The notes beneath the pieces were generated by a model. The model ran no database searches and was not told where the DNA came from. It saw only the letters and a list, made by a program, of their open reading frames with translations. From NCBI RefSeq assembly GCF_018130825.1, contig NZ_JAFCJS010000003.1, positions 953,001-1,017,000 on the forward strand: a DNA stretch of 64,000 nucleotides, read 5' to 3'. Position numbers and translations under genes: made by a program. The stretch comes from Bradyrhizobium liaoningense. Its GTDB lineage: Bacteria; Pseudomonadota; Alphaproteobacteria; Rhizobiales; Xanthobacteraceae. Position 1 is the stretch's first letter. Every line of letters begins with the position of its first letter. Positions 56,865 to 64,000 of this stretch are shown one piece after another.

Positions 56865-58700
56865 ATGAGAGCAAGCGCCGTCCTCGCCGCGTTGTTGACC
56901 TGGTGCTGCGCTCCGGCCCTGGCGCAGCAGCAGGACGGCGGCGCGCTCTATGCCACGCATTGCGCGCAGTGCCACGATGGCGATGCGCAGAGCCGTGTGC
57001 CGGGCCGTACCGCCATGCAGGCGATGTCGTTCGATCATGTGCTGGGGGCTTTGACCTCCGGCAGCATGGCGGCGATGGCCAAGGATCGCAGCGACGCGGA
57101 ACGCCGCGCGATTGCCGCCTTCGTCACCGGCAAGACCGCAGGTAGCGGCGTTGCAGCCGACGCGGAGGGCCGCTGCACGCAGCAGCTCAGCGGCTTTCCG
57201 CAGCCCCTCGATGGTCCGCGCTGGAACGGGTGGGGCGTGGACCTCAACAACAGCCGCTTCCAGCCCGCCGACATGGCGGGGCTGACGGCGGAGCAGGTGC
57301 CGCATCTGCGGCTGAAATGGGCTTATGCGTTTCCCGGCGCCTCGGTGTCCTTTGCGCCGCCGACCATCATGGGCGGAGTGCTGTTCATCGGCGGCACCGA
57401 TCGCAAGGTGCATGCGCTCGACGCGCGAAGCGGCTGCACGTTGTGGACGTTCGCGACAGACGGGGCCGTGCGCGCTGCGATCAGCTTTGGACAGCTTCCA
57501 GGCTCCGATCAGTTCGCGGTCTTCTTCGGCGATTTGCGCGCCAACGCCTATGCCGTGAACGCGCTGACCGGCGCGCTGATCTGGAAGACGAAGGTCGAGG
57601 AGCATGCCGCCGCGCGCATCACCGGCGCGCCGACGTTGCATTCCGGCGTGCTCTACGTCCCGGTGTCCTCGCTCGAGGAAGCCGCCGGCTCGCAACCCAG
57701 TTACGAATGCTGCACCTTCCGCGGCAGTGTGGTGGCGCTGCAGGCCGCGACCGGCAAGCTGGTGTGGCAGGCCTATACGATTCCCGAGGTGCCGCATCCG
57801 ACGAGCAAGAATGCGAGGGGCACGCAGCTGTTCGGTCCGTCCGGCGCCGCCATCTGGTCGGCGCCGACGATCGATCCGAAGCGCAACGCCGTCTATGTCG
57901 CTACCAGCAATTCCTATTCGAACCCGCCGGCCGCAACCGCAGATGCGATCCTGGCTTTCGAGCTCGGGACCGGGAAACTGCTCTGGAAGCAGCAGGCGAC
58001 GCCCAAGGACGCCTATGTCGTGGCATGCTACGGCGCGGACAAGACCAATTGTCCCGACGATCACGGACCCGATCACGATTTCGGCCAGTCGCCGATCCTG
58101 GCGACCTTAGGCGACGGCAGCCGCGTGCTCGCCATCGCGCAGAAATCCGGGGTCGTGCACGCGCTCGATCCCGATGACGGTGGCAAGATCCTGTGGCAGA
58201 CGCGGATCGGGAAGGGCGGAGCGCTCGGTGGCAGCGAGTGGGGCTCGGCCGCGGATGGTGAGCGCATCTATGTCGCCAACTCCGACGTACGCTTTACCCG
58301 TGACGGAACGCGGCAACTCGATTCCACGCAAGGAGGAGGCTTGTTCGGCCTCGACCTCGCTAGTGGGAAGATCGCAATGGAAGTGCCCCCGGTCCCCTGC
58401 GGCGACCGTCGTCAATGCAGTCCCGCGCTCTCGGCGGCGGTGAGCCTGATCCCGGGCGTGGTGTTCTCCGGTAGCGTCAGCGGCTTCCTGCGGGCCTACG
58501 CCACCGACGGCAAGCTGCTTTGGGAGTTCGACACCGCGCAGGATTTCAAGGCCGTGAACGGCGTCCCCGCCCACGGTGGCGCGATCGACGGTCCCGGGCC
58601 GGTCATCGCCGGCGGCATGCTCTACACCAATGCCGGCTACGGCCAGTGGAGCGGCGTCGCCGGCAACGTGCTGCTGGCGTTCGAGGTGGGGACGGAGTGA
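56865..58700 (+). CDS. Cytochrome c-PQQ dehydrogenase (PVA-dehydrogenase-like)
   Basis: 611 residues. Signal peptide 1-20, cytochrome c domain with haem motif CAQCH (33-37) and a methionine ligand (about 64-72), then an eight-bladed PQQ beta-propeller with several A-L-D/x-TG-x-L-W signatures. A vicinal cysteine pair CC in ECCTFRG (about 284) recalls the PQQ-site disulphide. The haem-first order is that of polyvinyl alcohol dehydrogenase. It should oxidise an alcohol in the periplasm and pass electrons to a cytochrome. No PQQ-synthesis genes nearby. Confidence 0.87.
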   Translation: MRASAVLAALLTWCCAPALAQQQDGGALYATHCAQCHDGDAQSRVPGRTAMQAMSFDHVLGALTSGSMAAMAKDRSDAERRAIAAFVTGKTAGSGVAADAEGRCTQQLSGFPQPLDGPRWNGWGVDLNNSRFQPADMAGLTAEQVPHLRLKWAYAFPGASVSFAPPTIMGGVLFIGGTDRKVHALDARSGCTLWTFATDGAVRAAISFGQLPGSDQFAVFFGDLRANAYAVNALTGALIWKTKVEEHAAARITGAPTLHSGVLYVPVSSLEEAAGSQPSYECCTFRGSVVALQAATGKLVWQAYTIPEVPHPTSKNARGTQLFGPSGAAIWSAPTIDPKRNAVYVATSNSYSNPPAATADAILAFELGTGKLLWKQQATPKDAYVVACYGADKTNCPDDHGPDHDFGQSPILATLGDGSRVLAIAQKSGVVHALDPDDGGKILWQTRIGKGGALGGSEWGSAADGERIYVANSDVRFTRDGTRQLDSTQGGGLFGLDLASGKIAMEVPPVPCGDRRQCSPALSAAVSLIPGVVFSGSVSGFLRAYATDGKLLWEFDTAQDFKAVNGVPAHGGAIDGPGPVIAGGMLYTNAGYGQWSGVAGNVLLAFEVGTE

Positions 58701-58821
58701 GGGCGTCACGGAGTCTTTCCCTGCACTGCGTCCGGGACCCGGCTTGAGGTTGCCTCATCGACGACGGAGGGTGAGTGGCGCTGCTCTTTCAATTTGCATG
58801 CGGCAATGGGAGGCAAATTCG

Positions 58822-59241
58822 ATGATCGATGCCAGATGCAGTTGCGGCGCTGTTTCACTTTCGCTTCCGGGACCAACCAGGCTGGTCGCGGCCTGTCATT
58901 GCATCGACTGCCAGCGGCGAACCGGGGCACCGTTCGGTGTCGGTGCGTTTTACCCGGTCGAAGCCGTAACGATCTTCGGCGCGCCGAAGGAGTACGTTCG
59001 CGCCGCCGCAAGCGGGGGCGAGGTCCGCTTCTATTTTTGCTCCGACTGCGGCTCGACGGTCTGTTGGAAGGCCGACAATCTGCCTGACATGATCGGCGTT
59101 GCCGTCGGCGCCATCGCGGACCCGGATTTCCCGGCGCCCGCCAGATCGGTGTTCGAGCAATCGAAACATGCGTGGGTCGAGATCGGCGGCTCGGGTGTCG
59201 CGCACTTCGAAGGGAGCAGCGCGCGGAAGAGTTCAGGCTGA
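58822..59241 (+). CDS. GFA-family (glutathione-dependent formaldehyde-activating-like) protein
   Basis: 139 residues with the Mss4-like zinc-ribbon pattern: CSCGAVSLSLPG, AACHCIDCQRRTGA, then CSDCGST. These are the two zinc sites of the GFA family (PF04828). Function in most members is unknown; few activate formaldehyde. ATG 58822 follows GGGAGG. The long frame from 58576 is rejected. Confidence 0.9.
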   Translation: MIDARCSCGAVSLSLPGPTRLVAACHCIDCQRRTGAPFGVGAFYPVEAVTIFGAPKEYVRAAASGGEVRFYFCSDCGSTVCWKADNLPDMIGVAVGAIADPDFPAPARSVFEQSKHAWVEIGGSGVAHFEGSSARKSSG

Positions 59242-59284
59242 GGCACAGGCATCGAGCGCTGGTGCCGGCGCGGCCGGTATTCGG

Positions 59285-59512
59285 TCAGGGATGCTGCCGT
59301 GCGTTAGACGGCGCTCCTGTCGTCTGTATCGGCTCACCGGGAGCACGGTCCAGCGGCGGGTGAGGCCTGGCGAGTCCGACCGTTCCGGGAGGTGCGTCGT
59401 TGCTGGCCGTGCGGGTATTGACGCGCTCTAACGTGACTGTCGATGCAACCACAATGGCGATGGCCAAGGCGACAGCGGATAGGGCTAAGGCTGCTCGATC
59501 ATTCGGGTCCAT
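59285..59512 (-). CDS. Small single-pass membrane protein
   Basis: 75 residues, MDPNDRAALALSAVALAIAI, a single helix, then a proline-rich hydrophilic part. ATG 59512 has an excellent GGAGG ribosome site 7 bases upstream, which argues for a real gene. No family. Confidence 0.6.
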   Translation of the reverse strand: MDPNDRAALALSAVALAIAIVVASTVTLERVNTRTASNDAPPGTVGLARPHPPLDRAPGEPIQTTGAPSNARQHP

Positions 59513-59610
59513 CGCTAGACCTCCACGAGACGGCTCTATGGTGCGAGGATAACGCCGAACTGATGATTTGGTTCTTGCGTCAGGCCACGACGCGGTGTCG
59601 GCTAAACCAA

Positions 59611-59685
59611 TGGTGCCGGCTGAGGGGATTGAACCCCCGACCTTCGGTTTACAAAACCGCTGCTCTACCGCTGAGCTAAGCCGGC
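59611..59685 (-). tRNA. tRNA-Thr (anticodon TGT)
   Basis: 75 bases with encoded CCA. Acceptor stem GCCGGCT/AGCCGGC, D-arm GCTC/GAGC, anticodon loop TTTGTAA with TGT in the centre, T-loop TTCAATC. The anticodon reads ACA, threonine. All stems form; only the 27-43 pair is weak (G-A). Confidence 0.95.
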
Positions 59686-59803
59686 GACGCTGGGAAGCGG
59701 GGCCGGGTCGGCATGCGCCGGGGCTGTCCGCCTGTGCGCGCCGCAATACCAGACTTGATTGGAAAGTGCCAGAACCCGAAGGTGGCGTCTCGCCGGCATG
59801 AAA

Positions 59804-59826
59804 CAGGCGGCCCGCTGGGCCGCCTG
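59804..59826 (-). terminator. Terminator of the gene at 59850
   Basis: Perfect 10-bp stem CAGGCGGCCC (59804-59813) and GGGCCGCCTG (59817-59826), loop GCT. On the minus strand it is followed by TTTC, 24 bases after the stop of the exported protein gene. Confidence 0.7.
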
Positions 59827-59849
59827 AAACCGTTCAACCCGATGGAAGC

Positions 59850-60302
59850 TTACTGGCAGAGGTGCCGCCGGCCGTCTTCGCCCTTGGTCCAGGTGCCGGG
59901 CCTACAGACGATGCCGTTGCGGGTCGCATAGGCGTCCCAGTTGCCGTACCAGCCCGGGCCGCCGCGGTCGTAGCTCGCGTAGGCATTGCCCCAGCCCTGG
60001 AACGGCGCAGCGGCGACCGCTGCTGCGGTTCCGACGGCCGCGCCAGCCACTGCGCCCGCCGTATCGAGCGGCCAGAAGCCCGATTGCCGTCCATCATTCG
60101 GATTCACCTGGTTGCGGGCCATGTGGCGGCGGCGATAGGCGCGGTCGGTGGTGGAATTGGCGGGACCGAGATTCTGGCAATTGGGATCCTGGAAGAGCCC
60201 CGTGCAGCGGCCCGAATTGTCGACCGTGGCTTGTGCGAAGGCCGGTGTTGCCAGCGTGGACGCGACGATCGCGGCCAAGCCAAGAAGCTTCAGGCTCGTC
60301 AT
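59850..60302 (-). CDS. Exported protein, function unknown
   Basis: 150 residues. Signal peptide about 1-23 (after AFA). Mature part: GRCTGLFQDPNCQNLGP (two cysteines), a hydrophobic GAVAGAAVGTAAAVAAAPF segment of the glycine-zipper kind (about 83-101), then tyrosine/tryptophan-rich GWYGNWDAYATRNGIVCRPG. I recall unnamed rhizobial relatives. ATG 60302 follows GGAG. Confidence 0.7.
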   Translation of the reverse strand: MTSLKLLGLAAIVASTLATPAFAQATVDNSGRCTGLFQDPNCQNLGPANSTTDRAYRRRHMARNQVNPNDGRQSGFWPLDTAGAVAGAAVGTAAAVAAAPFQGWGNAYASYDRGGPGWYGNWDAYATRNGIVCRPGTWTKGEDGRRHLCQ

Positions 60303-60608
60303 GGCATTTTCTCCATGTTGTTGAGACCTGTGCTAAATGCCACCTCCGGCAGTCGTTCCGCGGATTCTCGCCTGCGGGGTCACATCGACGTGAGCCCGTC
60401 CAGGATGTGAAATTTGTGCCACGCAACCTTGCTCGCTCCGGCACCTGCCGTGAGTTCGCGCCGCGTTAACGCTTTGCTAGCGCGCCTTTCGGCATTTGAG
60501 CGGCTCGCGATCCTTACGCGTTAGGCTTACCGGAATTTGGTGAGCAGGCCTTAACCCTCTCCATGTTGCGATCGGATAGGTTGTGTTCCGGATAACCGGG
60601 GCCTTCTC

Positions 60609-61094
60609 ATGCGCGCTGTGGCGCTCGCTGCCTTTCTGATCGGACTGCCCGCGACGGCGTTGGCCGGCGGCGGCTTCGACATCGTCGTGCCCGGCCGTCC
60701 CGGCGTGCCGATCATCATCAACAACATCGATGCGTCCTATAGCGTCGTCGAAGGTGTCTGGGGCCTGGGCAAGAACGTCCAGGTGCAGCCGACGATCTAT
60801 GGCGGGCGCTATGTCGCCGAGCGGCAGCCCTCCGACGTCGGTCATTATTATCCGACGCTCGGCTTGCGGCCGGGCTACGGCCGGCTCGAGGTCGAGCCGC
60901 CCGCGAACCGCAAATTGCCCAAGCCCGCCGAGGGCTATCACCAGAGCTGGGGCGCGTCGTCGGCGCCGCTGCCGGCGCAGATGGACGTGCCCGTCGACCC
61001 TCCGCCGGTGATCTACGCGCCGGAGATCAACGAACGTCCGCGGCGCCCCCGGCCACGGCCGCATGTCGAAATCCCCGGCAAGCCGCCGGGTTAA
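60609..61094 (+). CDS. Exported proline-rich protein, function unknown
   Basis: 161 residues. Signal peptide about 1-19 (after ALA), then GGGFDIVVPGRPGVPIIINN and a proline/arginine-rich C-terminus (ERPRRPRPRPHVEIPG). Unnamed family in rhizobia. ATG 60609; precedes the Gly/Tyr-rich exported gene by 56 bases. Confidence 0.68.
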   Translation: MRAVALAAFLIGLPATALAGGGFDIVVPGRPGVPIIINNIDASYSVVEGVWGLGKNVQVQPTIYGGRYVAERQPSDVGHYYPTLGLRPGYGRLEVEPPANRKLPKPAEGYHQSWGASSAPLPAQMDVPVDPPPVIYAPEINERPRRPRPRPHVEIPGKPPG

Positions 61095-61150
61095 GAAGCG
61101 TCAAGAATCCAAGACAAATTCCAACAAACGAAAATCAACAGGAGAGAGTA

Positions 61151-61630
61151 ATGCGTCAAATGATTTCGGGACTGGTCGCGGCGGCTGCCGTGATGTTTGT
61201 CGGGGCTGCGCCTGCCGCGGCCTGCGGCTTCACCACGTGCGCACCCGTTGCGCCGGTCTATACCGGCTGCAACACCGGCTGCGGCGGCTATGGTTATGGA
61301 TACGGCTATGGCGCCTATGAGCGTCTCGCTGAGCCGACCACGCAGTATTATTACGTCAACCAGGGCCCGACCTACACCGGCCCGGGTGCCTTCGCGCCGT
61401 ATCCGACCTATCGTGAGGACGCGGTCGTCGCTCCCGCCAATTACGGCTACGGCTATGGCTATCGCGCCGCTCCCTATCACCGCCCGTACTACCGTCCGTA
61501 TCGCTACGGCTACGGTCCGCGCTACGGCTATCTGCCGCGCGTGCACTATGGCTACGGCCCGCGCTATGGCTACGCCCACCGTCACGCGCCGTACTACGGC
61601 GGTCACCGCGTGCTGCGCCGCTACTACTGA
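61151..61630 (+). CDS. Exported Gly/Tyr-rich protein
   Basis: 159 residues. Signal peptide about 1-25. The mature protein has cysteines in CGFTTCAPVAPVYTGCNTGC and then many GYGYGYGY, YRPYRYGYG and PRYGYLPR units; it ends in RRYY. Such low-complexity envelope proteins are common in Bradyrhizobium. ATG 61151 follows AGGAGAGAG. No function is known. Confidence 0.75.
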   Translation: MRQMISGLVAAAAVMFVGAAPAAACGFTTCAPVAPVYTGCNTGCGGYGYGYGYGAYERLAEPTTQYYYVNQGPTYTGPGAFAPYPTYREDAVVAPANYGYGYGYRAAPYHRPYYRPYRYGYGPRYGYLPRVHYGYGPRYGYAHRHAPYYGGHRVLRRYY

Positions 61631-61766
61631 TCCCTGATCGGTTGAATCAACGAAGCGCCCGATCGCGTGATGCGGACGGGCGTTTTGCTTTTCTGATGTG
61701 CGCGTGGTCGCGATCGGAATCGGTTTTGGCCGTCAGCCCGCCTACGCCTACCGGCTACCGCGTGGC

Positions 61767-61840
61767 AGCCTTCGCTCGCTTCGCTTAATGATGTTCTGAA
61801 CTGGCTTGCCTAGCCGTAGCTCGCGAAGCGAGCGAAGGCT
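61767..61840. repeat. Perfect 18-bp inverted repeat abutting tRNA-Tyr
   Basis: AGCCTTCGCTCGCTTCGC (61767-61784) and GCGAAGCGAGCGAAGGCT (61823-61840), 38-base spacer. The last base is shared with the tRNA-Tyr CCA end, on the downstream side of the tRNA. It could be a terminator, or an element that has inserted at a tRNA 3' end. Confidence 0.75.
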
Positions 61841-61925
61841 GGTGGGGGAGGCAGGACTCGAACCTGCGAAGCCATGAGGCGGCTGATTTACAGTCAGCTC
61901 CCTTTGCCACTCGGGACACTCCCCC
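61840..61925 (-). tRNA. tRNA-Tyr (anticodon GTA)
   Basis: 86 bases with encoded CCA and the long variable arm of class II tRNAs. Acceptor GGGGGAG/CTCCCCC; anticodon loop CTGTAAA with GTA; T-loop TTCGAGT. It is on the minus strand; the 18-bp inverted repeat begins right after its CCA. Confidence 0.95.
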
Positions 61926-62132
61926 GCTCGACGGCAGCACAATCGGGCCGGACCTTGCCGGCGGACCGAAGACGGCCATGGAACGTGAAGGCCGCGACAG
62001 CCCGGATGGGGGCGCGACCGGGCGCGTTTATGGGCGAAGCGGTGGGGCAAAGTCAACCGAGGCGAACAGCTAAAATCGCCCCTGAAGGCACCGAAATTGC
62101 CATATTCCGGCACCCGTGACACAAGCGAGCCC

Positions 62133-62960
62133 ATGAAGGACAAAAAATTCGCCCCGAGGGGCTCCCGCGGCGGGGCTAAGCCCTTCAACAGGCCCGGAAA
62201 ATCGGCCGGCCGCCCGGCCTGGCGCGACCGCGATTCGCATGCCGACGGGCCCGTCATCCTCTATGGCTGGCACACCGTCACCATGGCGCTCGCCAATCCA
62301 AAGCGCCGGATCCGCAAGCTGACGCTGACCGAGAACGCCGCAAGGCGGCTCGCAGAGGAAAACATCGAGACCCGCGTCGCGCCCGAGATCGTGCGGCCCC
62401 AGGAGATCGACCGCCTGCTATCGCCCGACGCCGTGCATCAGGGCCTGCTCGCCGAAGCCGATCCCCTGCCTTCGCCTGACATCGAGACCCTGAAGCAGGA
62501 AGGCATGGTGCTGGTGCTCGACCAGATCACCGATCCGCACAATGTGGGCGCCATCCTGCGCTCGGCCGCGGCCTTTGCGGTGAAGGCGATCGTCACCACC
62601 GCACGCCACAGTCCGGAAGCCACCGGCGTGCTCGCAAAAGCCGCCTCCGGCGCGCTCGAACTTGTGCCAATGGTTACCGTGCAGAACCTCGCCCGCGCGC
62701 TGACCGCGCTCAACGAGCGCGGGTTCCAGACCGTCGGCCTCGACAGCGAGGGCACCGAGAACCTTTCGGACGTCGCGTTGCGCGAGCCGCTTGCGTTGGT
62801 TCTCGGCGCCGAGGGCAAGGGCCTCAGGCAATTGACCCGCGAGACCTGCAGCGTGGTGGCGCGGCTCGACATGCCCGGCGAGATCAAGAGCCTCAACGTC
62901 TCCAACGCCGCCGTACTCTCGCTCTATGTCGGCGCAAGCCGGCTTGGACTGATGAAGTAG
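62133..62960 (+). CDS. rlmB: 23S rRNA (guanosine-2'-O-)-methyltransferase RlmB
   Basis: 275 residues of the SpoU/TrmH family, methylating G2251 of 23S rRNA. A basic N-terminal extension is followed by the substrate-binding domain (YGWHTVTMALANPKRRI) and the SPOUT knot: LDQITDPHNVGAILRSA, LVLGAEGKGL and IKSLNVSNAAVLSLYVG. All three SpoU motifs are intact. ATG 62133; the 62097 frame is an extension. Confidence 0.95.
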   Translation: MKDKKFAPRGSRGGAKPFNRPGKSAGRPAWRDRDSHADGPVILYGWHTVTMALANPKRRIRKLTLTENAARRLAEENIETRVAPEIVRPQEIDRLLSPDAVHQGLLAEADPLPSPDIETLKQEGMVLVLDQITDPHNVGAILRSAAAFAVKAIVTTARHSPEATGVLAKAASGALELVPMVTVQNLARALTALNERGFQTVGLDSEGTENLSDVALREPLALVLGAEGKGLRQLTRETCSVVARLDMPGEIKSLNVSNAAVLSLYVGASRLGLMK

Positions 62961-62973
62961 CGCTGCCGAGCTG

Positions 62974-64000
62974 CTACCCCATCATCTCCCGCACCAGCGG
63001 CACCACCTTCCGTCCGTAGAGCTCGATGCTCTTCATCAGCTTCTCGTGCGGCAGGGGACCCGCCGAATATTTCAACTGGAACCGCGAAATCCCGAGCGCC
63101 TTCGCGGTTTTGGCGATCTTGCGCGCCACAGTTTCGGGCGAGCCGACATAGAGCGAGCCGTGCTCGGCCTCGCTCACGAACTCGTCGCGGCCCATCGGCG
63201 GCCAGCCGCGCTCCTTGCCGATGCGGTCGCGCATGGCCTTGTAATCGGGCCACAGCTCCTCGCGCGCCTGCGCATCGCTCTCGGCGACGTAGCCGGGCGA
63301 GTGCACGCCGATCGGCTGCGTCGGGCGGCCGAACTCCCTAGAGGCGCGGTGATAGAGATCGACGTAGGGCGCAAAGCGCGCGGGATCGCCGCCGATAATC
63401 GCGAGCATCAAAGGCAAATCGTAATGCGCCGCGCGCACCACCGATTGCGGGCTGCCGCCAACGCCGATCCAGGTCTTGAGCCGGCCGTTCTCGACCGGGG
63501 GATAGACGAGCTGGTCCCTCAGCGGCGGACGCAGCTTGCCTTCCCAGCTCACCGGCTGCTGCGACAGCAGGGCTGTGAACAAGTCGAGCTTCTCCTCGAA
63601 CAGCTCTTCGTATTTGCGCAGGTCGAAGCCGAACAGAGGGAATGACTCTGTGAAGGAGCCGCGGCCGAGGATCACCTCGGCGCGTCCGTTGGAAAGCGCA
63701 TCGAGCGTCGCAAAGCGCTGGAACACGCGGATCGGATCGTCCGAGCTCAGCACCGTCACGGCCGAGCCGAGATGGATGCGCCGGGTGCGCGCCGCGACCG
63801 CCGCGAGCACGGTCTCGGGCGAGGAGATCGCGAAGTCGGCGCGGTGATGCTCGCCGAGGCCGATGAAATCGAGCCCGAGCTCGTCGGCCAGCATGGCTTC
63901 GTCGACGACGTTGCGGATCACCTGCGCATGCGGAAGCATGGTGCCGGAGGCGGCCCTGGTGACATCGCCAAAGGTGTCCAGTCCGAATTCGAGCGGTGCG
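62974..64000 (-). CDS. LLM-class flavin-dependent oxidoreductase (partial, cut at window edge)
   Basis: At least 341 residues; the frame continues off the right edge through APLEFGLDTFGDVTRAASGT, so the true start is outside. It is a luciferase-like TIM-barrel enzyme: GLGEHHRADFAISSPETVL, LGSAVTVLSSDDPIRVF, ILGRGSFTESFPLFGF and IGVGGSPQSV. It binds FMN or F420-like flavin and oxidises or reduces an unknown substrate. Convergent with rlmB, 13 bases apart. Confidence 0.9.
   Translation of the reverse strand, partial: APLEFGLDTFGDVTRAASGTMLPHAQVIRNVVDEAMLADELGLDFIGLGEHHRADFAISSPETVLAAVAARTRRIHLGSAVTVLSSDDPIRVFQRFATLDALSNGRAEVILGRGSFTESFPLFGFDLRKYEELFEEKLDLFTALLSQQPVSWEGKLRPPLRDQLVYPPVENGRLKTWIGVGGSPQSVVRAAHYDLPLMLAIIGGDPARFAPYVDLYHRASREFGRPTQPIGVHSPGYVAESDAQAREELWPDYKAMRDRIGKERGWPPMGRDEFVSEAEHGSLYVGSPETVARKIAKTAKALGISRFQLKYSAGPLPHEKLMKSIELYGRKVVPLVREMMG

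Noticed and set aside
1..64000. CRISPR arrays, rRNA, prophage or intact insertion sequence
   Set aside because: No regularly spaced direct repeats, rRNA signatures, transposase or integrase motifs were found.

Overview
The window looks like a chromosomal segment of a Bradyrhizobium-type alphaproteobacterium (Nitrobacteraceae). The support is high GC, frequent GTG/TTG starts, a phasin, DUF2336, PAS_5 and COG3904-type proteins, alphaproteobacterial tRNAs and many dispersed inverted repeats of the kind scattered through Bradyrhizobium genomes. I see no rRNA, CRISPR array, prophage or intact insertion sequence. About 63 protein genes and 2 tRNA genes can be supported. The LLM oxidoreductase at the right edge is cut by the window.

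Layout. 1-10 kb: zinc alcohol dehydrogenase, VOC protein, small membrane protein, cupin, metallophosphatase, YkgJ-type cysteine-cluster protein, a DEAD-box helicase with a DbpA-like RNA-binding domain, an exported protein ending in poly-glycine, GNAT enzyme, phasin, a Crp/Fnr regulator with a perfect FNR/FixK box upstream, and a PAS_5 protein. 10-20 kb: a gap with a perfect CtrA-type site followed by an orphan terminator (candidate small RNA), rhomboid protease, CBS-domain protein, patatin, a proline-rich exported protein, two LysR regulators each divergent from an oxidoreductase, then about 1 kb of stacked repeats. 20-30 kb: PAS-GGDEF-EAL protein, a Tat-type serine hydrolase, a TadE/TadG pair, a third LysR regulator, nitroreductase and thrS. 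A decayed nitroreductase tail lies on the far side of the tad block.

30-45 kb: MFS transporter, exported proteins, a GrlR-like protein, an alpha/beta hydrolase, a coupled amino-acid permease and exported protein, yidD, a ClpP-like periplasmic protein, an IscU-like scaffold lacking its third cysteine, folE, hisI, a lytic transglycosylase behind a second perfect CtrA-type site, DUF2336, and an Hpt/response-regulator pair with no kinase next to nadK. 45-64 kb: S10 peptidase, serine hydrolase, TPR protein, a His-rich exported protein divergent from it around a CusR/CopR-like dyad, outer-membrane beta-barrel, several small exported or membrane proteins, a chemoreceptor, two methyltransferases, a cytochrome c-PQQ dehydrogenase, a GFA protein, tRNA-Thr(TGT), tRNA-Tyr(GTA), rlmB and the LLM oxidoreductase.

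Most of the window is ordinary housekeeping and accessory chromosome. The most interesting signals are regulatory: two full TTAA-N7-TTAAC (CtrA-like) sites, one of them ahead of a candidate small RNA; a perfect TTGAT-N4-ATCAA box ahead of a Crp/Fnr gene; a CusR-like dyad ahead of a His-rich exported protein; and a rich set of palindromic repeats. Functions below are read from motifs by eye; no database search was run.
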